NCBI RefSeq assembly: GCF_000177195.2
Contig: NC_015953.1
Location: 5,952,001 to 6,016,000 of the forward strand
Reading direction: 5' to 3'
DNA length: 64,000 nucleotides
DNA from: Streptomyces sp. SirexAA-E
GTDB taxonomy: Bacteria > Actinomycetota > Actinomycetes > Streptomycetales > Streptomycetaceae
Positions 1 through 7,967 of this stretch are shown in pieces. Under the pieces are notes generated by a model. It was not told the origin of the DNA. It saw only the letters and a program-made list of their open reading frames with translations, and made no database searches. The position numbers and the translations under genes are program-made. How positions within the stretch are numbered: position 1 is the stretch's first letter; each line of letters begins with the position of its first letter.

Positions 1-572
1 GCCATGGGCTGCGCGCCCCGGTTCAGGACCGTCACCTCGTACCCGCGCTTGAGCATGGCCTCGGCCATCTCGACGCCGATGTAGCCCGCGCCGACCACGA
101 CCGCCCGCCGGCCCGTGGTCCGCTCCAGCGTCTCCAGGAGCGCCTGGCCGTCGTCCAGGGTCTGCACCCCGTGCACCCCGGGGGCGTCCATCCCCGGGAG
201 CTCCGGGCGGACCGGGCGGGCCCCCGTAGCGATCACCAGCTTGTCGAAGCCCGTCCAGTAGCTCTCACCGCTCTCGCGGTCCAGGGCCCGCACCCGCTGC
301 CCGGCGACGTCGATCCCGGTCACCTCGGTGCGCATCCGCAGATCGATGGCGTGGTCCCGGTGCTCCTCGGGCGTACGGGCGACGAGGGCGTCCGGCCCCT
401 CGACGTCGCCGCCGACCCAGTAGGGGACACCGCAGGCGGAGTAGGAGGTGAAGTGGCCCCGCTCGAAGGCGACGATGCTCATCTCGTCGGGTCCCCTGAG
501 CCTGCGGGCCTGCGACGCGGCGGACATGCCCGCCGCGTCGCCCCCGATGACCACCAGTCGCTCCGCCGCCAT
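1..572 (-). CDS. NAD(P)/FAD-dependent oxidoreductase, CoA-disulfide reductase type (C-terminus off window)
   Basis: A pyridine-nucleotide disulfide reductase of the CoA-disulfide reductase/NADH oxidase type, which uses FAD and NAD(P)H to reduce a low-molecular-weight disulfide or a related substrate in the cytoplasm. The visible 190 residues start with the FAD-binding stretch VVIGGDAAGMSAA, followed by the family's active-site segment SYSACGVPYWVGG with Cys at about residue 47. A second dinucleotide fold (VVVGAGYIGVEMAEAM, for NAD(P)) begins just before the window edge. The ATG at 570-572 is preceded by GAAGGGAG, a good ribosome-binding site. The C-terminal dimerisation domain is missing only because the window ends. 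It is transcribed in the same direction as the DUF4349 gene behind it. The substrate is not known. Confidence 0.9.
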   Translation of the reverse strand, partial: MAAERLVVIGGDAAGMSAASQARRLRGPDEMSIVAFERGHFTSYSACGVPYWVGGDVEGPDALVARTPEEHRDHAIDLRMRTEVTGIDVAGQRVRALDRESGESYWTGFDKLVIATGARPVRPELPGMDAPGVHGVQTLDDGQALLETLERTTGRRAVVVGAGYIGVEMAEAMLKRGYEVTVLNRGAQPM

Positions 573-616
573 GCCGGCTCCCTTCGTCGAAGTGTCAGGG
601 AGCCACGCTACGGCGC

Positions 617-1588
617 TCAGGACGCCGGCGGCGCCTGCGGCCCGGTCGGCGCCGGACGCTCCGGCACTTGGTGGCGCGGCACCCGGCGGCGCACCAGCCG
701 CCACAGCACCACCAGGACGGCCGCTGCGGCCAGGAACGGCGCGGTCGCGCCGATCGCCACCGTGATCCACCGCAGGACCGTCAGGAAGGCGTCCCAGCCG
801 CCGGCCAGCGCGTCCAGGAACCCGGTGTCCCCGTCGTCCGGGGCCGCCGCCTCCTCGTCCGGCTCGCCGAGATCCAGCGTGATGGTCGCCAGGGAGGTGC
901 GGTCCCTCAGGGACGCCTGCTGGGCCAGCAGCGACTCCAGATCGGCCTGACGGCTGCTCAGTTCGCCCTCCAGGGCCACCACGTCGGAGAGGCGCTCCGC
1001 CTTCTCCATCAGCGAGCGGACCCGGTCCACGCTCGCCCGCTGGGTGGCGATCCGGCTCTCGACGTCGACGACCTGCCCCGTGACGTCCTTGGCGTCCGAC
1101 GAACGCGACAGAAGCCTGCCCGACCCCGCCAGCTCCTCCAGCACGCCCTCGTAGCGGTCCTGCGGCACGCGCAGCACCAGGTGCGAGACCTCGTGGGTGT
1201 CGTCCAGCCGCTCCGTGGTCTCCTCGGCGACCAGTCCGCCGGCGCCTTCCGCGGCCCTGCGGGCGGCGGCGACCGCCTTGGGCACACTCGCCACCTCGAC
1301 GTCGAGCGTGGCCGTACGGATGACGTGGGCGGCGACCGCGGGGGCCTGCTTCGCCTTCGACGCGGCCCCGTCGGCGGACCGCTCACCCGCCCCCTCCGCG
1401 CCCGGTGCCGCCGCCTTCCCGTCCGCGGACGTGGCCCCCTTGTCGGCGGCGGAGCCGCCTCCGCCCCCGGCCGAGCACCCGCCGGCGCCGAGCAGCGCCA
1501 CGAGCAGGGCGGCGGCCGGCACGGCGCGTGCCAGGCGCCTGCCGGACCGTGCGGGTGGATGGGTGTCCGTGCGGTGTCCGTCGTGCAT
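617..1588 (-). CDS. DUF4349 domain lipoprotein
   Basis: A 323-residue membrane-attached protein. It has a lipoprotein signal (AALLVALLGAGGC, lipobox Cys at about residue 39), a Gly/Ala-rich linker, and a DUF4349 domain (about residues 85-260). The domain includes a charged coiled-coil stretch (SVDRVRSLMEKAERLSDVVA). A C-terminal hydrophobic helix (ITVAIGATAPFLAAAAVLVV) and a basic tail follow. I chose the ATG at 1586-1588 because it gives a proper signal peptide; the open frame runs on upstream through the antisense of hemY, which is a GC-skew artefact. The family is common in Streptomyces and other bacteria and has no firm function. The architecture suggests an envelope stress or scaffold role, but that is inference. 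Confidence 0.88.
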   Translation of the reverse strand: MHDGHRTDTHPPARSGRRLARAVPAAALLVALLGAGGCSAGGGGGSAADKGATSADGKAAAPGAEGAGERSADGAASKAKQAPAVAAHVIRTATLDVEVASVPKAVAAARRAAEGAGGLVAEETTERLDDTHEVSHLVLRVPQDRYEGVLEELAGSGRLLSRSSDAKDVTGQVVDVESRIATQRASVDRVRSLMEKAERLSDVVALEGELSSRQADLESLLAQQASLRDRTSLATITLDLGEPDEEAAAPDDGDTGFLDALAGGWDAFLTVLRWITVAIGATAPFLAAAAVLVVLWRLVRRRVPRHQVPERPAPTGPQAPPAS

Positions 1589-1717
1589 GTCGCGTCCCCC
1601 CCAAGGGCCGTTCGCCGATGATGCCGGTTCGACGTACGGGCCGGTGCGCGGGTTGCCGGACGGCGGTGTCGAAGCGGTCACGTTCGGGACTCGTTCGGGG
1701 TTTGAGAGAGTGGACCC

Positions 1718-3181
1718 ATGCAGCGTTCTCTTCAGCACGACCCCGCGCGTACGGGGCATGTCGTCGTCATCGGCGGCGGCATCGCCGGACTCGCCGCCGC
1801 CCACCGGCTGCTCGCCACCGGACTCCGGGTCACCGTCCTGGAGGCGACCGAGCGGCTCGGCGGCAAGCTGATGACCGGCGAGGTCGCCGGCGTACGGGTG
1901 GACCTGGGGGCCGAGTCGATGCTCGCGCGGCGCCCCGAGGCGGTCGAGCTGGCCACCGCCGCCGGTCTCGGCGACCGGCTCCAGCCGCCCGCCACCGCCT
2001 CCGCCTCGGTCTGGACCGGGAACGCCCTGCGCCCCATGCCCAAGGGCCACGTCATGGGCGTCCCGGGGGATCCGGCGGCGCTCAGCGGGCTGCTCTCCTC
2101 CGAGGGGCTCGCCAGGATCGCCGAGGAACGCGACCTCACCCCCACCGCCGTCGGTGAGGACGTCGGGGTCGGTGCCTATGTCGCCGACCGGCTCGGCCGC
2201 GAGGTCGTCGACCGGCTCGTGGAGCCGTTGCTCGGCGGGGTGTACGCGGGCGACGCCTACCGGATCTCGATGCGGGCCGCCGTTCCGCAGCTCTTCGAGG
2301 TCGCCCGGGAGGGAGGCTCGCTCCTCGACGGCGTCCGGCGGATCCAGGAGCGGGCCGCCGTCAGGCAGCCGACCGGACCCGTCTTCCAGGGCATCTCCGG
2401 GGGGCTCGGTACGCTGCCGGGCGCCGTCGCCGACGCCGTGCGGGCGGGCGGGACCGAGATCCGTACGGCCACCCCCGTCCTCGGCCTGACCCGGACCGGG
2501 CAGGGCTGGGAGGTGCGCACCGACAGCGGGGTGATCGCCGCCGACGGTGTCGTGATGGCCGCGCCGGCCTGGTCCGCGTCCACCCTGCTCGCCGCCGAGT
2601 GCCCGGCGGCCTCCGTCGAACTGGCCGGCGTGGAGTACGCCTCGATGGCCCTGGTCACCCTCGCCTTCCGGCGCTCGGACGTCGAGGGCAACGAGGCGCT
2701 GGCGGGGCGCTCCGGCTTTCTCGTACCGCCCGTCGACGGACGCACGATCAAGGCGTCCACCTTCTCCAGCAACAAGTGGCGGTGGGTCGCCGACGCGGCC
2801 CCCGACCTCTTCGTGCTGCGGACCTCGGTCGGGCGCTACGGCGAGGAGGACCACCTGCACCGAGAGGACTCCGAGCTCGTCGCGGTCTCGCTGAAGGACC
2901 TGGCCGACGCGACCGGGCTGACGGCGCGGCCCGTGGACACCGTCGTCACCCGGTGGATCGGCGGGCTGCCGCAGTACCCCGTCGGTCATCTGGGCCGGGT
3001 CGCCCGGATCCGCGAGGAGGTGGCGAAGCTGCCGGGACTGCGGGTGTGCGGCGCGGTCTACGACGGGGTGGGCATCCCCGCCTGCGTGGCCGGCGCCCAC
3101 CGGGCCGCGGACGAGATCGCGGAAGAGATCATCGCCACGTCGACCCGGGTTCAGGGCACTCCGAGCGAGGCGGGACAATAG
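1718..3181 (+). CDS. hemY: Coproporphyrinogen III oxidase / protoporphyrinogen oxidase (HemY/CgoX)
   Basis: An FAD enzyme of the coproporphyrin-dependent haem pathway of Gram-positive bacteria; it oxidises coproporphyrinogen III to coproporphyrin III. The 487-residue length fits the family. The N-terminal Rossmann motif is VVVIGGGIAGLAAAHRLL followed by VTVLEATERLGGKL. The C-terminal FAD segment is VCGAVYDGVGIPACVAGAHR, as in HemY proteins. The ATG at 1718 is followed four bases after the stop by hemQ, so the two are very likely co-transcribed and act at successive late steps of haem synthesis. Older Streptomyces annotations call it hemG. No irregularity is visible. Confidence 0.95.
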   Translation: MQRSLQHDPARTGHVVVIGGGIAGLAAAHRLLATGLRVTVLEATERLGGKLMTGEVAGVRVDLGAESMLARRPEAVELATAAGLGDRLQPPATASASVWTGNALRPMPKGHVMGVPGDPAALSGLLSSEGLARIAEERDLTPTAVGEDVGVGAYVADRLGREVVDRLVEPLLGGVYAGDAYRISMRAAVPQLFEVAREGGSLLDGVRRIQERAAVRQPTGPVFQGISGGLGTLPGAVADAVRAGGTEIRTATPVLGLTRTGQGWEVRTDSGVIAADGVVMAAPAWSASTLLAAECPAASVELAGVEYASMALVTLAFRRSDVEGNEALAGRSGFLVPPVDGRTIKASTFSSNKWRWVADAAPDLFVLRTSVGRYGEEDHLHREDSELVAVSLKDLADATGLTARPVDTVVTRWIGGLPQYPVGHLGRVARIREEVAKLPGLRVCGAVYDGVGIPACVAGAHRAADEIAEEIIATSTRVQGTPSEAGQ

Positions 3182-3185
3182 CCGT

Positions 3186-3899
3186 ATGAGTGCGCCAGAA
3201 AAGCTTCCGAACGCAGGCAAGAAGGCCAAGGACCTCAACGAGGTCATCCGCTACACGCTGTGGTCCGTCTTCAAGCTGCGAGATGTGCTTCCCGCCGACC
3301 GGGCCGGCTACGCCGACGAGGTCCAGGAGCTGTTCGACCAGCTCGCGGCCAAGGACGTCACCGTCCGCGGCACCTACGACGTCTCCGGTCTGCGGGCCGA
3401 CGCCGATCTGATGATCTGGTGGCACGCCGAGACCTCCGACGCGCTCCAGGAGGCGTACAACCTCTTCCGGCGTACCACGCTCGGCCGCGCGCTGGATCCG
3501 GTCTGGTCGAACATGGCCCTGCACCGGCCCGCCGAGTTCAACAAGTCGCACGTGCCGGCGTTCCTCGCCGACGAGGAGCCGCGCGCCTACGTCAGCGTGT
3601 ACCCCTTCGTGCGCAGCTACGACTGGTACCTGCTGCCGGACGAGGACCGTCGCCGTATGCTCGCGGACCACGGCAAGATGGCCCGTGGCTTCCCGGACGT
3701 GCGCGCCAACACGGTCCCCTCGTTCTCGCTCGGCGACTACGAGTGGATCCTGGCCTTCGAGGCGGACGAGCTGTACCGCATCGTCGACCTCATGCGTCAT
3801 CTGCGAGGCTCCGAGGCGCGGATGCACGTGCGCGAAGAGGTCCCGTTCTACACGGGCCGCAGGAAGGCCGTCGCAGACTTGGTGGCGGGGCTCGCATAG
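3186..3899 (+). CDS. hemQ: Coproheme decarboxylase HemQ (chlorite-dismutase-like)
   Basis: Catalyses the last step of the coproporphyrin-dependent pathway: peroxide-dependent decarboxylation of Fe-coproporphyrin III (coproheme) to haem b. The 237-residue protein has the chlorite-dismutase-family layout, including YVSVYPFVRSYDWYLLPDE, whose tyrosine is in the region of the catalytic Tyr, and MLADHGKMARGF, which carries the proximal haem His. It starts five bases after hemY at an ATG (3186). The hemY-hemQ pair is diagnostic of the Actinobacteria/Firmicutes haem route. Ferrochelatase (CpfC) is not in this window. Confidence 0.95.
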   Translation: MSAPEKLPNAGKKAKDLNEVIRYTLWSVFKLRDVLPADRAGYADEVQELFDQLAAKDVTVRGTYDVSGLRADADLMIWWHAETSDALQEAYNLFRRTTLGRALDPVWSNMALHRPAEFNKSHVPAFLADEEPRAYVSVYPFVRSYDWYLLPDEDRRRMLADHGKMARGFPDVRANTVPSFSLGDYEWILAFEADELYRIVDLMRHLRGSEARMHVREEVPFYTGRRKAVADLVAGLA

Positions 3900-4031
3900 C
3901 CAGCGTTTCCCGGCCACCCCGACCCGGAAGATCAGTTGGCGGGCAACGGCGCGTGTGACGCCGCCCGTCGTTCCAGCGACACCGGGTCCGGTTCCGGGAG
4001 CACATCGGCCCTGACCGGCGAAGTGCGGTGG

Positions 4032-4064
4032 CCCGCGGGGGAGTCAGCCATTCCTCCCCGCGGG
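4032..4064. terminator. Convergent hairpin between hemQ and the TIGR04222 gene
   Basis: Arms CCCGCGGGGGAG (4032-4043) and CTCCCCGCGGG (4054-4064) pair with one bulged G and a 10-base loop. It lies between convergent genes and has no T-run, as is usual for Streptomyces terminators. It could serve both strands. Confidence 0.55.
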
Positions 4065-4143
4065 TCGCCGCCTCGTGCCGGACGTGGCCGATGTGTCCCG
4101 GGCCGCACAACCGACGGGTACGTCCCGGGGCGCCTCGCAGATC

Positions 4144-4950
4144 TCAGATCTCGGCGCCGGACGCCCGGCCGAGCGGGCGGACCGTACGGCCGCCGTCGAG
4201 CAGCGCCGCCCGCAGCCGCGGGTCACCCACCGCCGCCACCCCCCGCACGGCCACCGCCGCCAGCACGTCGCGGTCCGGGCCGTGGACCGGGGCCGGCAGC
4301 GAGTCCAGCCACCTCTGCCCGGACGGCGAGGCCCACGGACTGTACGGCTGGTTCTCCACCCGCGCGATGGCCAGGCAGCCCAGCGTGAGCACCAGCGGCA
4401 GCCCGAACCACGCCAGGACCGGGCCCGCGTCGCCCGTGTCCTGACCGGGCATCAGCGCGGTCACCGCCGCCAGCACCACCACCAGCACCGCCGCGCCGCG
4501 CACCCCCCGCACCGCCGACTCCAGGGCGGTCCGCGTGCCGTGCGGTACGGCGAGCCCCGCCGCCACCAGGCGGTCGGCGAGAGCGCGTACGGTGTCGGCG
4601 GCGGCAGCGGACGCCCGTATCGGCGCTATCCGGGACTGCCCCTCCGGGCCGATGGCCCGGATCACGGTGCGCTCGACCTCGTCGCGGCCCTCCGGGTCGA
4701 CGACCGTGGCCCAGCCTGTGTGGGCCAGCAGCAGACGGCGCCGCAGATGCATCGAGACCAGGGCCAGATCGGCGACCCGGTGCGGACCGCCTGCCAGGAA
4801 CGCCGTCTCGTACAGGCTGAGTTCGCGCGACAGCGGCTTACCAGGGGCGTCGGCCGGGAGCAGCGCGGCGCCCGCGGTGAGGAGGCAGAGCCGGATACAG
4901 GAGACGGCCGCCACGCCCCACGCGGCCAGGAGGAAGAAGACCCAGAGCAT
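4144..4950 (-). CDS. TIGR04222-domain membrane protein without Cys tail
   Basis: A 268-residue integral membrane protein that is a paralogue of the neighbouring gene at 5052-6059. Shared features are an N-terminal signal-anchor helix (MLWVFFLLAAWGVAAVSC), the block LYETAFLAGGPHRVADLALV (compare LSEAAFLGGGPARVVDTALT next door), and two hydrophobic helices at about residues 150-195 (AVLVVVLAAVTALM and PLVLTLGCLAIA). The protein ends in PLGRASGAEI with no Gly/Cys repeat. It starts at an ATG 101 bases downstream of the larger paralogue, same strand. Function is unknown; the tail-less form could be a partner or a decayed duplicate of the tailed protein. Confidence 0.85.
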   Translation of the reverse strand: MLWVFFLLAAWGVAAVSCIRLCLLTAGAALLPADAPGKPLSRELSLYETAFLAGGPHRVADLALVSMHLRRRLLLAHTGWATVVDPEGRDEVERTVIRAIGPEGQSRIAPIRASAAAADTVRALADRLVAAGLAVPHGTRTALESAVRGVRGAAVLVVVLAAVTALMPGQDTGDAGPVLAWFGLPLVLTLGCLAIARVENQPYSPWASPSGQRWLDSLPAPVHGPDRDVLAAVAVRGVAAVGDPRLRAALLDGGRTVRPLGRASGAEI

Positions 4951-5051
4951 GGGCGATGTCTATGCGAGGCGGGCACGCGAGCGCCACGGTCTGTTCACGA
5001 TTCGGACAGAAGTCGGTCACAGCTGGTCACGGCTGGCTGAAATCGTTTGGT

Positions 5052-6059
5052 TCAGGAGCTGCTGCCACAGCTGGACCCGCCGCCGCAGCTCGACCCGCCG
5101 CCGCAGCTGGACCCACTGCTGCAGCTGGAGCCGCCGCCGCAGCTCGAACCGCCACCTCCCGAACCGCACGAGGACCCCGTTCCCGAGTCGCCGCTCCCGC
5201 CGCAGCCACCCCCGCCGGGCCCCGCCCCGGCGCACCACGCGGCGTCGCCCGCGTACAGGTCCGCGGTCGCGCCCGCGCCCGCCGGGACGGAGCGCCCGGG
5301 GGAAGGGTGCCGGGCGGCGGCGAGCAGCTGGTCCCGCAGCTCCGTGTGCGGCAGTGCGCCCAGCCCCTGGGTCGCCACCAGGTGGGCGGCACCGGGCACA
5401 TGGGTGCGGGTCCACCGGTAGCGGGTGGCGGCCCGGCGTCCCGCCTCGGTGAGCCGGGCCTTCGCGGATTTGGCGGTCACCAGACCGACGACGGCACCGG
5501 CGAGGAGCGCCGGCAGCACCTTGACGACGAACGGGATCGGGACGTCCGCGTACCCCTCCCGAAGGGCGTACTGGAGCACGGTCAGGACGACGGCGAACGG
5601 CGCGGCCACGACGCACCCGATGCCCTGGACGAGCGCCCACCGGCGGCGTGTGCGGTTCTCGGCCGGTGGCACCAGCAGTCCCCGGGCGGCCAGCCCGTCA
5701 CCGATCTCCTGCACCGCAGGGTGCCGCATCACGGCCTTCCGCAGGACGTGCAGGGCGCCGCTCGGCGCGGCGGCCAGCTCCTGGAGCACGGCGCGCTCCA
5801 CCGGGTCACGGGCCTCGTCCCGTCGTACGGCGACGATGCCGGGGCCGCCGACCACCAGGCGGCCGTCCTCGTACAGGGCGGTGAGCGCGGTGTCGACCAC
5901 CCTGGCCGGGCCGCCGCCGAGGAAGGCCGCCTCCGACAGGTCGTGGACCGACGGTTCGGGTTCGCCGGGGGCACGGCGCCTTCCGGCCGCCGGCACGGTG
6001 AGCAGCAGCACGGAGGAGACCGCCACGGCGAGGGTCAGCAGCAGGGCGAGGGCGTTCAC
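5052..6059 (-). CDS. TIGR04222-domain membrane protein with Gly/Ser/Cys repeat tail; candidate MNIO substrate
   Basis: A 335-residue protein with an N-terminal signal-anchor (ALALLLTLAVAVSSVLLLTV), the TIGR04222 soluble block (LSEAAFLGGGPARVVDTALT), two membrane helices near residues 175-220, and a low-complexity C-terminus of about 55 residues. That tail contains seven cysteines, six of them in the form SSC, in repeats such as SSCGGG. The GTG start (6057-6059) follows GGGAAGGGGAAGCCG and overlaps the stop of the MNIO gene by four bases (GTGA), so the two are translationally coupled. MNIO (DUF692) enzymes oxidatively modify cysteine-containing peptides, so the tail is the obvious candidate substrate; this is inference. 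An in-frame extension upstream to 6164 lies within the MNIO gene and was rejected. Confidence 0.88.
   Translation of the reverse strand: MNALALLLTLAVAVSSVLLLTVPAAGRRRAPGEPEPSVHDLSEAAFLGGGPARVVDTALTALYEDGRLVVGGPGIVAVRRDEARDPVERAVLQELAAAPSGALHVLRKAVMRHPAVQEIGDGLAARGLLVPPAENRTRRRWALVQGIGCVVAAPFAVVLTVLQYALREGYADVPIPFVVKVLPALLAGAVVGLVTAKSAKARLTEAGRRAATRYRWTRTHVPGAAHLVATQGLGALPHTELRDQLLAAARHPSPGRSVPAGAGATADLYAGDAAWCAGAGPGGGGCGGSGDSGTGSSCGSGGGGSSCGGGSSCSSGSSCGGGSSCGGGSSCGSSS
5068..5157. repeat. Five tandem 18-bp units encoding the Cys-rich tail
   Basis: Units begin at 5068, 5086, 5104, 5122 and 5140. Each reads like CAGCTGGACCCGCCGCCG on the + strand with a few substitutions. On the minus strand they encode GGGSSC-type hexapeptides of the TIGR04222 protein. 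The repeat is coding and in frame, so copy number can change by whole hexapeptides. Confidence 0.85.
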
Positions 6060-7366
6060 CGGCTTCCCCTTCCCGGGCGGGCTCCGGCGAGGACGGTGCG
6101 CGCCGCCCGGGCGACCCGTGCGCCGCGGCGCGGTGGGCGCGGTGCCGCCCGGTCCTGCCACCACCGGGTCAGCCTCCGCCGGGCCGCCTCGTCGGCCGGG
6201 CGCCCGGCGATGAGCAGGTGCTCCGCGAAGTCCAGGGCGTCGCGGCGGTAACCCCCGGACAGGGGGCGGGTCCTGGCGTACGCGAGGAACGCCTTCCGGA
6301 AGCCGTCACCGAGGATCCGGGGAAGCTCCGGGGCCACCTCGGCGACGACGTCGGCCCGCTTCGCGGCCAGGGCGCGACTCTGCACCGCCAGCCGCGCGTG
6401 GTCGAAGCCCTCCGGCGCGGGCGAGCCCGCCACCAGGGCAGACAGCAGCGTGGTCTGCGCCATCGCCACCCGCTCCCGGGCGCCCGGCGCGGGTGCCGGA
6501 CGGGCGGTGGCCCCGGCCGGCGTCCGGTCAGGGGCCGGGGCGGCCGCCGCCGCGGCCAAGGTGGCCCGTATCGCGGTCAGTTCGCCCGCCAGCTCCCCGG
6601 CCGGCGGGAAGGCGTCGTCGCGTTCCAGCAGCACCCCCGGCGGGTCCACCCGCGAACGCAGTTCCGTCAGCACGTCCAGCACGGGGCGCGTCACCGGGTG
6701 GGCGTGGGTGTCGTGCCAGACGCCGTCCTTCTCGATGCCGCCCGCCACATGGACGTACGCGATGGCCTCCACCGGCAGCTCGTCCAGTGCGGCCGCGGGG
6801 TCCTCGCCCCGGTTGACGTGGTTGGTGTGCAGGTTGGCCACGTCGATCAGGAGGCGTACGCCGGTGCGCTCGACCAGCTCCGCCAGGAACTGCCCCTCGG
6901 TCATCTCCTCGTCCGGCCAGGCGATCAGCGCGGCGATGTTCTCCAGGGCGAGCGGCACGGGCAGCGAGTCCTGGGCGATGCGGACGTTCTCGCACAGCAC
7001 GTCCAGCGCGTCCCAGGTCCGCGGGACGGGCAGCAGATGGCCCGCCTCCAGGCCCGGCGACGCGGTGAGCGGCCCCCCGGCCCGGACGAAGGCGACGTGC
7101 TCGGTCACCAGCGGTGCGCCCAGCAGTGTGGCACGCGCGGCCAGGCCGGCGAGGCGGTCCGGGTCGGGCCGGTCCGCCCCGCCCAGGCCCAGCGAGACGC
7201 CGTGCGGGACGACGGTGACCCCGCGTTCCCGGAGCCGTGCGAGGGGGCCCGGGAGGTGGTCCTCGCAGATGTTCTCCGCGACGGCCTCGACCCAGTCGAT
7301 CCCCGGCAGCCCCTCGAGGGCGTCCGCGATCTCCGGCCGCCAGCCGATGCCGATTCCCAGCTTCAT
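6056..7366 (-). CDS. MNIO (DUF692) multinuclear iron enzyme with fused C-terminal domain
   Basis: A 436-residue cytoplasmic protein. Residues 1-280 are a DUF692/MNIO TIM-barrel, the family of MbnB and TglH, which use two or three iron ions and O2 to rearrange cysteines in ribosomal peptides. Conserved blocks with likely metal ligands are VPHGVSLGLGG, TEHVAFVRAGG, ALENIAALI, DVANLHTNHVN, AYVHVAGG, DTHAHPV and LLERDDAFP. After a Pro/Ala-rich linker, residues 325-425 form a separate domain (RLAVQSRALAAKRADVVAEV, YRRDALDFAEHLL). It sits where other MNIO systems have a separate partner protein. The start is MKLGIGIGWRPE at 7366; the stop overlaps the Cys-tail gene by four bases. Confidence 0.9.
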   Translation of the reverse strand: MKLGIGIGWRPEIADALEGLPGIDWVEAVAENICEDHLPGPLARLRERGVTVVPHGVSLGLGGADRPDPDRLAGLAARATLLGAPLVTEHVAFVRAGGPLTASPGLEAGHLLPVPRTWDALDVLCENVRIAQDSLPVPLALENIAALIAWPDEEMTEGQFLAELVERTGVRLLIDVANLHTNHVNRGEDPAAALDELPVEAIAYVHVAGGIEKDGVWHDTHAHPVTRPVLDVLTELRSRVDPPGVLLERDDAFPPAGELAGELTAIRATLAAAAAAPAPDRTPAGATARPAPAPGARERVAMAQTTLLSALVAGSPAPEGFDHARLAVQSRALAAKRADVVAEVAPELPRILGDGFRKAFLAYARTRPLSGGYRRDALDFAEHLLIAGRPADEAARRRLTRWWQDRAAPRPPRRGARVARAARTVLAGARPGRGSR

Positions 7367-7967
7367 GGTGTCCCCTCCCCGCCTCGTGCAGGGGTCATGG
7401 CCCCGCGGCGCGGCGCCGAATCCGAGAAGGGGGACGTTCAGAGCTGGATCTGAGGTTCCCGGTGCCGGGGCCTTCCGCGCGCAGGACCGTCCGCGACCTG
7501 GACGAAAACCTCGGCGTTATCTGATCGTGATGTTCCGGCCGGTCGGTCATCACCTCGCCCACCTGCAAAAACACCGCGCACACGGCCTCCCGGAGGGCCG
7601 GGAGCGCCGGATTAAATCGGCGGTCTGTTGACGGAGATCAACAGGCGTTCGCATGCTGATCGACATGTCAACCAGGGACGGCTCCACGGCACATTCCCCG
7701 CGGGGCGAGACGTGCGCGCCCGCCGACCGCCGCTCGCGGAAGGCGTGTCCGGGCGGGGCCGAGGCGGCCCCGGCGGCCGTCCCTGTCCCCCGCTGACAGG
7801 CGGACCGACGCCCCGGCCCGGCCGCGACGCGGTCGCGGGCAGACGTACGGCCCCGCCGGGCGCGGGGCATCCCGTGGAGAGCCGGCCCGACTCGATCCGA
7901 CCCGGGCCCGGGCGGGCGGTCCTGCCCACGCACCGGCAACCCGGACGAACGAAGGAGAAACTGACTG
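7367..7967. other. 601-base intergenic region between the divergent MNIO and GH43-like genes
   Basis: No convincing gene here: the open frames on both strands are Arg/Pro/Gly-rich and carry no recognisable domain. It must hold two divergent promoters. The clearest element is a perfect inverted repeat at 7625-7644. A GAAGGAGAAACTG ribosome-binding site precedes the ATG at 7968. Confidence 0.6.
7625..7644. promoter_or_regulatory. Perfect inverted repeat, candidate operator
   Basis: CTGTTGA (7625-7631), six-base spacer CGGAGA, TCAACAG (7638-7644): perfect 7-base arms over 20 bases in an AT-richer patch. It is 324 bases upstream of the GH43-like start and 258 bases upstream of the MNIO start, so it could control either. 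No regulator is encoded beside it. Confidence 0.45.

Noticed and set aside
1589..3247. Upstream in-frame extension of the DUF4349 gene on the minus strand
   Set aside because: It is antisense to hemY and removes the lipoprotein signal from the N-terminus; the start at 1588 explains the gene.
5060..5165. Regular 18-bp units that could look like a noncoding repeat array
   Set aside because: Units are contiguous and in frame with the Cys-tail gene, so they are coding.
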